This document shows positions 55,005 through 64,000 of a DNA stretch of 64,000 nucleotides, piece by piece. The notes under the pieces are model-generated. The model had not been told where the DNA came from, searched no databases, and saw only the letters and a list, made by a program, of their open reading frames with translations. Within the stretch, counting starts at the first letter, position 1. Every line of letters starts with the position of its first letter. The stretch is from NCBI GenBank assembly GCA_030765065.1, contig CM060990.1, positions 498,656,190 through 498,720,189 of the forward strand, written 5' to 3'. The position numbers and the translations under genes were made by a program. This stretch comes from Deroplatys truncata (taxonomy: Eukaryota; Arthropoda; Insecta; Mantodea; Mantidae).

Positions 55005-55499
55005 TTATAATTGAAGTACCCGTCTTCTGCCAAGAAAACTTGAGACTGATGATCTTCAAAATTGGTTTAGCTCTTTATCAGCAGCTTTCAGGAAATGGAG
55101 GGAGTCAACAGCTGTATGGAAATAAAAAGAAGATATGAAGACAACAGAAACGTCATGAGATATGTCATTTCCAAAGGAGGTTATGTCGCCAAGGAGGGAG
55201 GAGAGTGTTGCAGCACGTGCTTTAGCAGAAAAGGGGGAAGGAGGCATGGCGCCAGTGAAGTGACCAGTGAGGAAGATGAGGCAGGGAAAGAAAGAGGGGA
55301 GCAGTGGCAGAGTCTTGGTTCAGAAGAAGAGGGAACTATTATGTTATCCCGCACGGAAGCATTCTGATGTTACAGAAAGAAAACCAAAAATCAATGGAAG
55401 GTTACAGACAGAAGTAAACAAAACCTAGAAAAGTTTAGAGCATTCAGGGGTAGAACAGGATTGCAAAAGCAGAAAGAAGGCAAATCTTTAGAAAAAGAT
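55005..55499. other. Weakly coding-looking stretch, no firm call
   Basis: The plus strand carries a 90-codon open frame at 55095-55367, rich in Glu, Lys and Gly (VARRALAEKG-like pieces in another frame). It precedes the endonuclease fragment and may be part of the same decayed retroelement. I do not recognise the protein. Confidence 0.3.
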
Positions 55500-55860
55500 A
55501 TAGAGGCTAAGGGAAAAGTACACACATATTGAGATAGTAATAATGGGTGATTTCAATGTAAGAATAGGGGAAAATGATGTAAATCTAACTCAGGAGGGGG
55601 ATATAAATGATGTGTTATAAAAGAGAGAGAGGTATAGACACAGTAAGGACAAAGCTGTGAATTGGGAAGTGAAAAATGTATTGAATATTGTGAATTTAAT
55701 GACCTTGATACTTTGAACGGGAAATACGGAGAGGACGCACATGGGGAATATACCCTTTTAAATATAAAAGGCCAAAGTGTAAATCGACACGTACTGTGGT
55801 TGAAAAATATCTTGAAGAAAGAAATGAAAGTAACGTAGATAATCGGGTAATAGGGAAATA
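55500..55860 (+). pseudogene. Fragment of a retrotransposon endonuclease
   Basis: EIVIMGDFNVRIGENDVN at about 55532-55585 has the G-D-F-N core of APE-type endonucleases. In other frames NDLDTLNGKYGEDAHGEYTL follows (55699-55760), then NIKGQSVNRHVLWLKN, in the order seen in RTE-like and related elements. It is short, broken in several frames and lacks RT. It differs from the I-type endonuclease (GDFNAHHPLWGS). Confidence 0.55.
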
Positions 55861-56149
55861 AATTATGTAAGTGCCAAGACGGTAGTAGGTATTGCAAGGA
55901 GAGCATAAGGAAATTTATAAGTAAATCAGACAAAACTGTGTACGGAAATACTGGAATGTAGCAAAGCAGACATAACCTAGGGAGAATGCTATTGTTAAAT
56001 ATTGTAAGCTTGGGTATGATCGCAAAATGAGCCAGGGCTTGATGCCGATCATGTCCAAATGAATTGTAAAACCTCAACACTCAAAAAAGAATTATCATTA
56101 TCATAACAGCTTTCAGAAGTAAAGTATAACGCACGAGTTAAGCAAGTGC
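55861..56149. other. No gene recognised
   Basis: AT-rich. A 175-codon open frame on the minus strand (55553-56080) is antisense to the endonuclease fragment and shows no family features. Confidence 0.4.
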
Positions 56150-56875
56150 TTGAGTCTGAAAAGAAAATCCTATTGAGAAAATATTTAGGACTTAATTGAG
56201 CCAATATGGCAAAGTCAAACTTCAATGTAATGTCTTTAGTGTAGCATAGAATGAAGGTCCTATAGATGTTGCATTTGTGGATCCTGATCTTCTGAATTCA
56301 GTATTATTAAGGATTATTTGAGGATGATATGGATATGCCAACTATCATTTATATTAGTGGTTATGTGGTACACAAAATATGCAAGAATATTGATTGCAAA
56401 TGCAGTTTGTTGTATATTGCTTGTGACTCTAGAGCAGATACTTTAATGATTTGAACAGAGGTGGATTAAGTGTTCCATCAGATGTAACAGTGCAGTTTGG
56501 TTTGTGCATGTTAAAAGCATAGCAGAAATTCATAAGTCATGAATATGAACATAATTTTTTGCAAAATATAAACCAAAAAAGCTTTTTCATTCACATCTGT
56601 TGCAAGATGATAGAACATCAACAGATGTTTTGTGATATGTGTAGCTGTGGGCGATCTAGGTTAGGCATATTAAAAAAAAAATGCAAACCTACTTCACAAA
56701 TATAACACTAACCAGCTTCACAAGGCTAAAACATAAACTATGTGCTATGGTCCCTGCATGTCAAAAGAGAAAACTAAAAACTTTTAAATTACTTTATGAC
56801 ACACAGGGCCCTGCATCATTGCCTGAAATAGGAACATGTTTCTCCTTTGACATTTTATCCTTCCAGCAAAAATAA
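56150..56875 (+). pseudogene. P-element/THAP9-like transposase C-terminus, decayed
   Basis: From about 56325 the plus strand reads MPTIIYISGYVVHKICKNID, then C-x-C-S-L-L, and after a frame change LNRGGLSVPSDVTVQFGL. The Y-I-S-G-Y-V-V-x-K-I segment, Cys pair and N-R-G-G-L-x-x-P-S are features I associate with the C-terminal part of P-element and THAP9-type transposases. Open codons at 56681-56875 (FTNITLTSFTRLKHKL) continue the same order. No catalytic core is left. The THAP exons at 38574 and 43927 could be from a related element, but they lie 12-18 kb away. Confidence 0.55.
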
Positions 56876-58989
56876 AAATTCTATTGTAGGACAGTATTAG
56901 TGAGATTTACAGTATCATTTTCATCCTTAACCAATATCAAGATACTTGGACATTTATCAGAAGAAAATTCTGATATATTACATTCACATAGCTTTCTCTA
57001 CCCTCTATCACTTATTAGTGGGTATACAAACTATTCTTAGTAAAGCTTGCTTTTTATCTACTTCATTTTAATCCAAATAAACCTTTGCAGAAATAGCTGC
57101 ATTATATGTTTGTTACAGATACAAAGGGAACAGTGATAATCAAATGTTTAAGAACTGGACACTATATGCTGCCTTAAAATTCCATACCGTTTCCATGCAA
57201 TTGCGAGAAACAACTGAATGTTGAAAGGACCTTAAAGAATGGTCAAGTAATGAACAATTCGAACCATTAATAAAGGATATCTCAGAAATGGTTGATGCTA
57301 CAAAAAAATTATTTGAAATAAATTGCGCATTTTAAAGAGATCTATATTTCTTGTGTACTACATTTTCAACTATCACTTAACGCTTACTAGTTATATGAGA
57401 TTATAAAAAATTCTTTCCAAATGAAGAGGACTTCAAAGGCTATTCCCAGAAAATTCAAGATATACATTTTATTTGCCACATAAATATCAATAATATAATC
57501 AAAACTATTAGAACCATTTTTTAGAAAGTCAAAAATTTCAAAAACTCTTCCATATAAAGGGTAGTTTGGGGTGGGGAATTTTTTCTTGAAAGTCTTTGTG
57601 TCGCAGCTATAGAAGGTGCTGAACCTAAATAACAAATTTGATGTTAATCAGACTGTTTTGTTTTGAATTATGCTGCTCCCTCTCTCGCGCATGTGCACAT
57701 GCGCACACACAGGACCTTTTTTCTAAAAATGCTTTTTTGGATCCAGGGGGCCTCAAAACATGTATTTCTGGTGAAACCTCCGTATTGAATTTTTGGATGG
57801 AATGCAGTACTGTCTCTACCTCTGTATGTGGCAGAGAAAGTAAAAAAAGAAGAAAAAGTAAGCAAATTTTTAGTCATTTAATTTGAAATCTTTATTGATT
57901 CTTTATGGCTGAAATTTAGTTTCAATTTACAGCATAAATTTAACATCTGTTTACTGTGGGATGATGGTGGTTGGCCAATGAAACCATGCAGATGCAAAAT
58001 TGCCAGATTGTGTATTCCGACCTTGATTGTAGGGAAGCCAAGTCATGAAGAATAAAATGTATATCTTGAACTTTCTTTATATCACCTAAGAAATCATTCT
58101 CACTCACTACTGAGGAGCTGAGAAGTAAAGGGGTGTGACAGTTTTTAAAAACAGTAGTTAAATGCTTTACAATTATGTACTGAATGTAGAAAACTTGTAG
58201 GTACCAAAGAGATACAAGAGAATTCTGTGATTGGTGATGCCATCTGGTAGAGTTACACTGAACCACTTAGTGAAATCCTTAAATATCTTTGTGGCAAAGA
58301 GGTGTGGGTGCTGTTTTTCTGCATTTATGTCTGGTGCTGGAATGGGAAACATACAAACTTGGAAGGTAAATGAACTGAATTAAAGCATGTTGAATAATAA
58401 AACTCTAATTTATTGGTAAAATATCATTTACATGAATACAAATATTTAAGTCTGTGGCATGATTTTTGCATCACCCAATGGAAATATAACATTAAAGTTT
58501 TTTATATGTTTTACATTGTGTGCTGAATCAGCTACAAAATTATACACAAAATTAAATATACAATGAAAAGAGACAATAATAACTGAAAGAAGATAATTAT
58601 GTATTATTAATTTTTATTGTATAGCTCCAGAAGATGGCAATGTGAATTATCCGCCCCATGAGGATTCCAATGATTCATAAACTGAGTTCAGTGAATATCA
58701 GAACCAAAGAAAACACAGAAGGAAAAAAAGGAGTATCTATGCAAAAAGAAAGCTCAAACGCCCTGAAATAAAGGTAAAGAATATATTGGTCATACCAGAG
58801 TGTGCAAACCAGCTAGGACTGATAAGCTGTACAACCATGGCTGTTAAAATTCAATGTTTTCTCAGAGGAAGAGTAGAAAGAAATATTTTTTGGGTTCTTA
58901 GGAATTAAAAACAGCTTTTCTATTGTCTCGTATTGAAGTAGATTCTGCTGAAAGATATGTAGGTGTTTCAGTAGCAAAAGTTTTCTTTT
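56876..58989. other. No gene recognised, one exon-like patch
   Basis: AT-rich sequence. At 58622-58774 a plus-strand stretch has a polypyrimidine-poor AG acceptor (TTGTATAG) and a GTAAAG donor. It encodes a basic peptide (HRRKKRSIYAKRKLKRPEIK) but has a stop in the middle. It may be an exon relic of a transposon or of a gene; the evidence is too thin for a call. Confidence 0.3.
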
Positions 58990-59215
58990 GAGTAGTGTTT
59001 AACACCCATTCTTACTACATACAGCCTTTAGTTCCTAAGGTTGCAAGTTCAAACCCGGCGGAGAGCAATAGATTTTTTTCAGACATAAAAATACTTAGCA
59101 TGGCTTCCTCCGGAAGGGAAGTAAAGCCGGTGGTCCTGTGTCGTAGATTTACAGCATGTAAAAGAACCTCAAGCCTGATAAGAGGCCTCTGAGCAAAAAC
59201 AGCAGTTAAAGAGCA
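58990..59215 (+). repeat. tRNA-derived SINE
   Basis: GGTTGCAAGTTCAAACCCGG at 59039-59058 is a B-box with tRNA-like context. The tail GGCTTCCTCCGGAAGGGAAG (59102-59121), then GTCCTGTGTCGTAGATTTAC, is the kind of conserved body seen in arthropod SINEs. The A box is degenerate. The ends are approximate. Confidence 0.6.
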
Positions 59216-59993
59216 ACCATAAATAAAACTCAATTTTTTTTTACCACAGACACTCGATACTGATGACATAAAAATTAAATCACAGAAAAGGAAATTTGGA
59301 ATGATGATTTAGGGTACCTTTTCTCAGCATTTACCAATTACGAGGACCAGAGGAAAACCTGGAAAAACCTCAATCAGGGATGATGGTCCCAGCAAGGTTC
59401 AAACTGCAGACCTCCTGCTTATGGCTCTTAGCATCACAGACACTCATGTCAGTGTGTAAAGGAGTTAGTGTTTGCATAACACTTAAGGAAAAAAGAGTAT
59501 GTAAGCAGTTTCTGTTGAAAACTTTAGTTGAAAGCATAAGGGATATGACAATGTCATAACATGAGATCAGAGATCAGAAATCAGTGTCTCACCAAGAAAT
59601 AAGAGAGAAAGATATGAACCAACAAACAAAATACCAATGCACTTGAGGGCTAGTGACTTCACCAAATGGATGATGCCAGTGCCAGCATCTCCATCAAGCA
59701 TGTCTGTCAGTTGTGGAGTACAAAAAACAGGTTCTGGATTGAATTTTAGCCCACAAGAAAATAATTTTAGGGGAGCTGGCAGCTCCACCAAATATGTTAT
59801 GACCCTGATTATGCGGACAAGGTAGTAGGTTCCTAATTGTTAGGACTGGACATGGTTAGGGGTGATGTTCAGATTTTAAAGGACATGGTAATGACAGGTA
59901 AACAAACATCAAGTACGTACAGAAAGTAAAACATGAAGTTTTAAAAACAACAAAAATAAGTACAATCCAGCTTACTAAGGAGACAAAATATGG
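59216..59993. other. No gene recognised
   Basis: A spacer to copy 6. Open frames on both strands around 59567-59825 overlap each other and have no recognisable features. Confidence 0.4.
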
Positions 59994-60009
59994 ATGATGA
60001 TATGCGGTT

Positions 60010-60046
60010 TAAGGGCGCTAAACTGCTGAGGTCATCAGCGCCCTTA
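60010..60046 (-). promoter_or_regulatory. 3'-terminal stem-loop, copy 6
   Basis: The family hairpin with a perfect 10-bp stem. The loop on the minus strand is GATGACCTCAGCAGTTT. Confidence 0.75.
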
Positions 60047-60139
60047 CAATGTATAAAATATAAGGTCAAAATATAAAAGACAGGTAAAAGAACCGCATAA
60101 TTAAAAAACGGGACACAAACCCGCGATGTCAAAAAGCTA

Positions 60140-60243
60140 AAAATAACAATGATATAACAATAACAATAACGATAACAATAATAACAATAACAAAAAATAA
60201 CAACAACAACAACAATAATAACAATAAACACAATTATAACAAT
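60140..60243. repeat. AAC/AAT microsatellite in 3' UTR, copy 6
   Basis: An irregular AACAAT/AATAAC simple repeat. Its presence distinguishes this copy from copy 3 despite the otherwise shared downstream sequence. Confidence 0.8.
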
Positions 60244-60406
60244 ACAAATATCTGAAAAACCAACACACTAAAAGCATAGGCAATAAAAGATTAAAACGTG
60301 TCAAGAACTGTAGAATGTCAGGGACACGAGCGCCAATGTCCATTGGGGAGGAGATGCCCCATTAAAAAACAAGAGGAAAGTACATAGTCAAAAGACGCTC
60401 AGCGCA

Positions 60407-63400
60407 TCAAATGCGTCTGGTAAATCCAATGTCATTGATAAAACGTAAAAGACACTCTACAGCACGCGCGTCGTCCGCCAGAACGTTGGCTAGGCCAACA
60501 GGCAGACCAACACGGACGCGCAAAGGAGCTAAAACTTGACACTCTGCTAAAATGTGACGCACCGTTAAGGCCGCACCACACTGCCCACAGAGTGGTGCAG
60601 GGTCACCACTCAGCAAATACTTGACTAAAAATGCAATGTCCGATACGAAGGCGTGTTAAAATTACCTCTTCCCGACGAGAAGCACGGGAAGAGGTAGCCC
60701 AGACTAGCGGGAGAGGCTTAACCTCCCGCAACTTGTTCCCCCGGAGGACCGTCCACTCATCGCTCCAAAGCGAGAGGATGCGGCGACGTAAAACAATAAA
60801 CAAATCTGACGAGGGAACAACAGAGGTAAAACGTCTGGGTGATAAAATCGCCGACTTGGCAGCGACATCGGCAGACTGATTACCTGAGATGCCCACATGA
60901 CCTGGAATCCACAAGGAGACGCTGATGCCAGAGACATCAAGCGAGTGGAGCAGGTCATGAATGCGCTGTACGAGCGGGTGGTAACTGTACAGCGAGCTAA
61001 TACTTTGAAGAGCACTCAGGGAGTCGGAACAAATAAAACAGTGCCGTAAGTCGTGCCGCTGAATATATAAAAGAGACTGATAAATGCTAAAAAGTTCGGC
61101 CGTAAAAATCGAACATTGCTCTGGTAAACGAAAGGTAAAACTATTTCCACCACAAAAAAGGCACATCCTACTCCAGCATCAGTCTTAGCTCCATCAGTAA
61201 AGATAAAAGGCAAGTCCCCGAATTGCGACTGAAGTTCTAAAAACGCTGATCTAAAGACTGAAGAAGGGGTCTCATTCTTCGGCATTGACGATAACCCAAG
61301 GTGACAGAAGGCCTCAGCGCGCGACCATGGAGTAAAACGCGTTTCCCCCCTTGGAAGGGCCGGCGCTGGCGTAACGTCCAAATGCCGAAGTAGCAGTCGA
61401 AATCGAACCCCTGTAGGGAGCAATGCAGAGGAGCTAACTAAATATTGCCGGTCAAGCGAATCCTCGTAAAATACATCGAAGGACGGGTGGTTAGGCAAGC
61501 TTGAGAGTCGACAAGCATCGCTGCACAAAAGCATCTCACGCCGGAAGGACAGCGGAGGCTCTGCAGCTTCTGCGTACAGACTGGGTACAGGGCTAGTTGG
61601 AAAGGCCCCTGTAGCGACTCTTATACCACGATGGTGAATGGCATTCAATCGACGTAACACAGATGGACGTGCCGACGAATAAACGATACACCCGTAATCA
61701 AGCTTGGATCGGACCAAAGAGCGATAAAGACGAAGAAGGACGGTCCGATCAGCTCCCCAGGATGTGCCACTTAAAACACGTAAAAGATTAAGAGAACGGT
61801 CACACTTTGCTTTTAAAAAGGAAACGTGCGAGGTCCAACACAACTTCCTATCAAAAATCAACCCCAAAAATTTCGCCTCGTCTGCAAACGGAAGTATCCC
61901 TGGCCCAAGATGGAGAGAGGGCGGAGGGAAATACTTCCGGCGCCAGAAGTTGATGCAGACGGATTTCTCGGCGGAGAAATTAAAGCCGTTAGCGTTACTC
62001 CAGGCGTAGAGACGGTCGATACAGCTCTGGAGACGGCGTTCGAGTAGACAGGTCCGCCGTGAACTGCAATAAATAGCGAAATCGTCAACAAAAAGGGACG
62101 ATGAAATGCCAGGTGGAATACTATCAACAATGGGGTTGATAGCAATCGTAAAAAGTGTGACACTGAGTACAGAGCCCTGCGGTACTCCGTTCTCTTGAAT
62201 AAAACGACTAGATAAAACCGAGCCCACACGTACACGAAAGACGCGGTCCGTCATGAACTCCCGAAGAAATATGGGAAGACGACCGCGGATATTCCAATCG
62301 TGAAGTGTACGTAAAATGCCGCCCCTCCAACAAGTGTCATAAGCTTTCTCCAGGTCAAAAAATACAGCCACGGTTTGACACTTTCTCAGAAATCCATTCA
62401 TAATATGCGTCGACAAGGACACCAGATGGTCGACGGTAGAGCGATAGCGACGAAACCCGCACTGAGCGTTCGCTAGAAGTTTCTGAGACTCAAGCCACCA
62501 TGTCAACCGCCCGTTGATCATGCGCTCCATCACCTTGCAAATGCAACTGGTGAGGGAGATAGGGCGGTAGCTGGAAGGTAGTTGGCGATCCTTCCCAGGC
62601 TTAAGTATAGGGACAATGGTGGCTTCGCGCCAAACGGAAGGAAAAATGCCGTCTTGCCAAATACGGTTATAGACCTGTAAGAGAAATAGTTTACTGTCGG
62701 CTGAAAGGTTCTTTAACATCAGGACATGAATGCCGTCCGGCCCAGGAGCGGAGTGCCGAGAGCAATGAAGAGCGTGCTCCAGCTCCCTCATTGTGAATAG
62801 TTCGTTATAGCATTCATCATTAGCAGACCGAAAAGTATATGATGCGGAATCCAGCCGGACTTTAATAGAGCGAAAGCCGGCGGAATAATGGTCTGAACTG
62901 GAAACCGCCTCAAAGGCAGCACCCAGAGTGTTAGCGATGGCAGCCGGATCCACTATGGTGGCATTAGAAACCTGAAGGCCAGAAACAGTACAATGTGACA
63001 CTTTACCTGAGAAGCGACGAAGTTTATCCCAAACAACGGATGAAGGCGTTAAACGATTAAAAGACTCGACAAAACGAGCCCAAGATGCCTTCTTGCTATC
63101 CTGAATAATGCGACGAGCCCTGGCGCGCGATTGTTTAAAAGTCACCAAATTATCAAGTGTAGGGTGTCGCCGAAACACCCTAAGTGCAGACCTACGGGCA
63201 CGAACGGCGTCCCGACAATCCTCGTTCCACCACGGAACAGGTGGCCGCCGAGGTTGGGAGGATGAACGGGGTATTGCGCGTTCGGCGGCAGAGAAAATAA
63301 TAGACGTAAGGTGCTGCACTAGTTGGTTAATGTCGGAGAAGGGCTGGTAGTCAAAATGCACGAGGCTGGAATACAAGCTCCAGTCGGCTTTTGCGAATAT

Positions 63401-64000
63401 CCAGGTAGGTACTCTGGAATGCTGTACGTGGTGCGACAGAAGAGAAACGATGCAGGGGTAATGGTCGCTGGAGTAGGTGTCAGCGACGACGTTCCACTGA
63501 AGACGATGAGCAAGCTGGAGTGAGCAAATGGCAAGGTCCAGGTGAGAGAATGTACCAGAAGAATCAGAAATAAAAGTAGGTGCACCTGTATTGAGGATGG
63601 AAAGATTGAACTGATAAAAAATGTCGGAAAGAAGAGTTCCCCTCGCACAAGCCCTGGGCGAACCCCATAGTGGGTGATGGGCATTAAAATCTCCCAACAG
63701 AAGAAACGGCGTTGGGAGAGTGGACAGGAGGGCTCGAATGTCCGCGGGAGCGAGGGGAGACGATGGAGGTGAATATACAGAGCAAACAGAAAACAAAAAG
63801 CCGGGTAAGTGAAGGCGAACGGCAACAGCTTGCAAGTCGGATATAAGTGTGACAGGTTTAAAATGAACGTCGTTACGCCCTAACAACATGACACCTCCAT
63901 GAGCAGGAGTACCCTCCTCCGGTTCAAGGTCGTAGCGAACCGGAGTATATCCTCGGAGATCAAAAGGATCGTGAGGGCGAAGCTTAGTCTCCTGCAAACA
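60407..64000 (-). pseudogene. ORF2 of copy 6, partial and frameshifted in RNase H
   Basis: The frame is open from the window edge (CLQETKLRPH, within the endonuclease) through RT (FFDLEKAYD, NGVPQGSVLS, LFVDDF) to the first RNase H Asp in FTDGAKTD. Near 61150 it loses the frame by the same 1-nt shortening as copy 3 (AACTATTTCCACCAC on the plus strand), giving FFVVEIVLPFVYQS. The original frame (FRLPEQCSIFTAELF onward) is found in a second open segment, 60603-61166, and a further 2-3 nt change near 60620 (AATACTTGACTAAA) moves the last 70 codons to a third segment. The catalytic Glu of TAELF is therefore out of frame with RT. Confidence 0.9.

Larger units (their letters stand above)
59994..64000 (-). 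mobile_element. I-type retrotransposon, copy 6, cut by the window edge
   Basis: 3' end with TGA tail, hairpin, AAC/AAT tract and ORF2 up to about codon 33. The rest lies beyond 64000. The outer 3' UTR resembles copies 1, 2, 4 and 5. From about 60316 (GTCAGGGACACGAGCGCC) through the RNase H region it matches copy 3, so it looks like an intermediate or a recombinant of the two subfamilies. Confidence 0.9.

Noticed and set aside
55553..56080. 175-codon open frame on the minus strand
   Set aside because: Low-complexity, Phe/Leu/Pro-rich reading antisense to a recognisable endonuclease fragment. No start context or family match.

Overview
The window reads as repeat-rich nuclear DNA of a large-genome arthropod. 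I recognise no host gene, rRNA or tRNA gene. The case for an arthropod is the mix of transposon families: an I-superfamily non-LTR retrotransposon with triple zinc-knuckle ORF1, a pogo/Tigger-like, a Tc1/mariner, a DUF4817-type mariner-like, a piggyBac and a THAP/P-like transposon, LTR elements and tRNA-derived SINEs. The sequence alone does not tell me whether it is an insect or a chelicerate.

The main occupant is one I-type family of about 6.0 kb, present as seven copies, all reading on the minus strand. Copy 0 is only a 5' tip (1-81). Copy 1 (2652-8684) is full length. Copy 2 (13044-25051) is full length but split by copy 3 (16286-22228), which sits inside its ORF2. Copy 4 (25462-29597) is 5'-truncated just before ORF2. 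Copy 5 (45979-52029, with an extra 5' unit to 52102) is full length. Copy 6 (59994-64000) runs off the right edge. ORF1 is a Gag-like protein of 438 aa with three zinc knuckles. ORF2 is 1229 aa with an APE-type endonuclease, reverse transcriptase, RNase H and a C-terminal CCHC motif. Target-site duplications of 12-14 bp are visible around copies 1-4. ORF1 is intact in copies 1 and 5 and ORF2 only in copy 4, so no single copy here is autonomous, although together they encode a full set of proteins.

Between these copies lie older elements. At 82-1715 is a decayed pogo-like transposase, followed by a weak LTR-like stretch. At 10560-12680 is a fossil of a repetitive protein family. At 29740-30565 and 41390-41790 are two pieces of a second non-LTR element on the plus strand. 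At 31269-36122 is a young LTR element with 486-bp LTRs differing at one base and almost no coding capacity. At 36871-45980 is a large inverted repeat with arms of about 2.55 kb, each carrying a THAP-domain exon pointing inward; its 4-kb loop holds a DUF4817-type transposase fossil, a SINE, a MITE and a truncated Tc1-like element. At 52317-55004 is a piggyBac fossil split by a 726-bp solo LTR. At 55500-56875 are a retrotransposon endonuclease fragment and a P-element-like C-terminus, and at 58990 another SINE.

The parts of most interest are: the frameshift in RNase H shared by copies 3 and 6; the 124-bp duplicated 5' unit of copy 2; the conserved 3' stem-loop followed by a TGA-repeat tail; the THAP-bearing inverted repeat with copy 5 at its outer edge; the nearly non-coding young LTR element; and the piggyBac/solo-LTR nest whose 4-bp duplication allows the empty site to be read.
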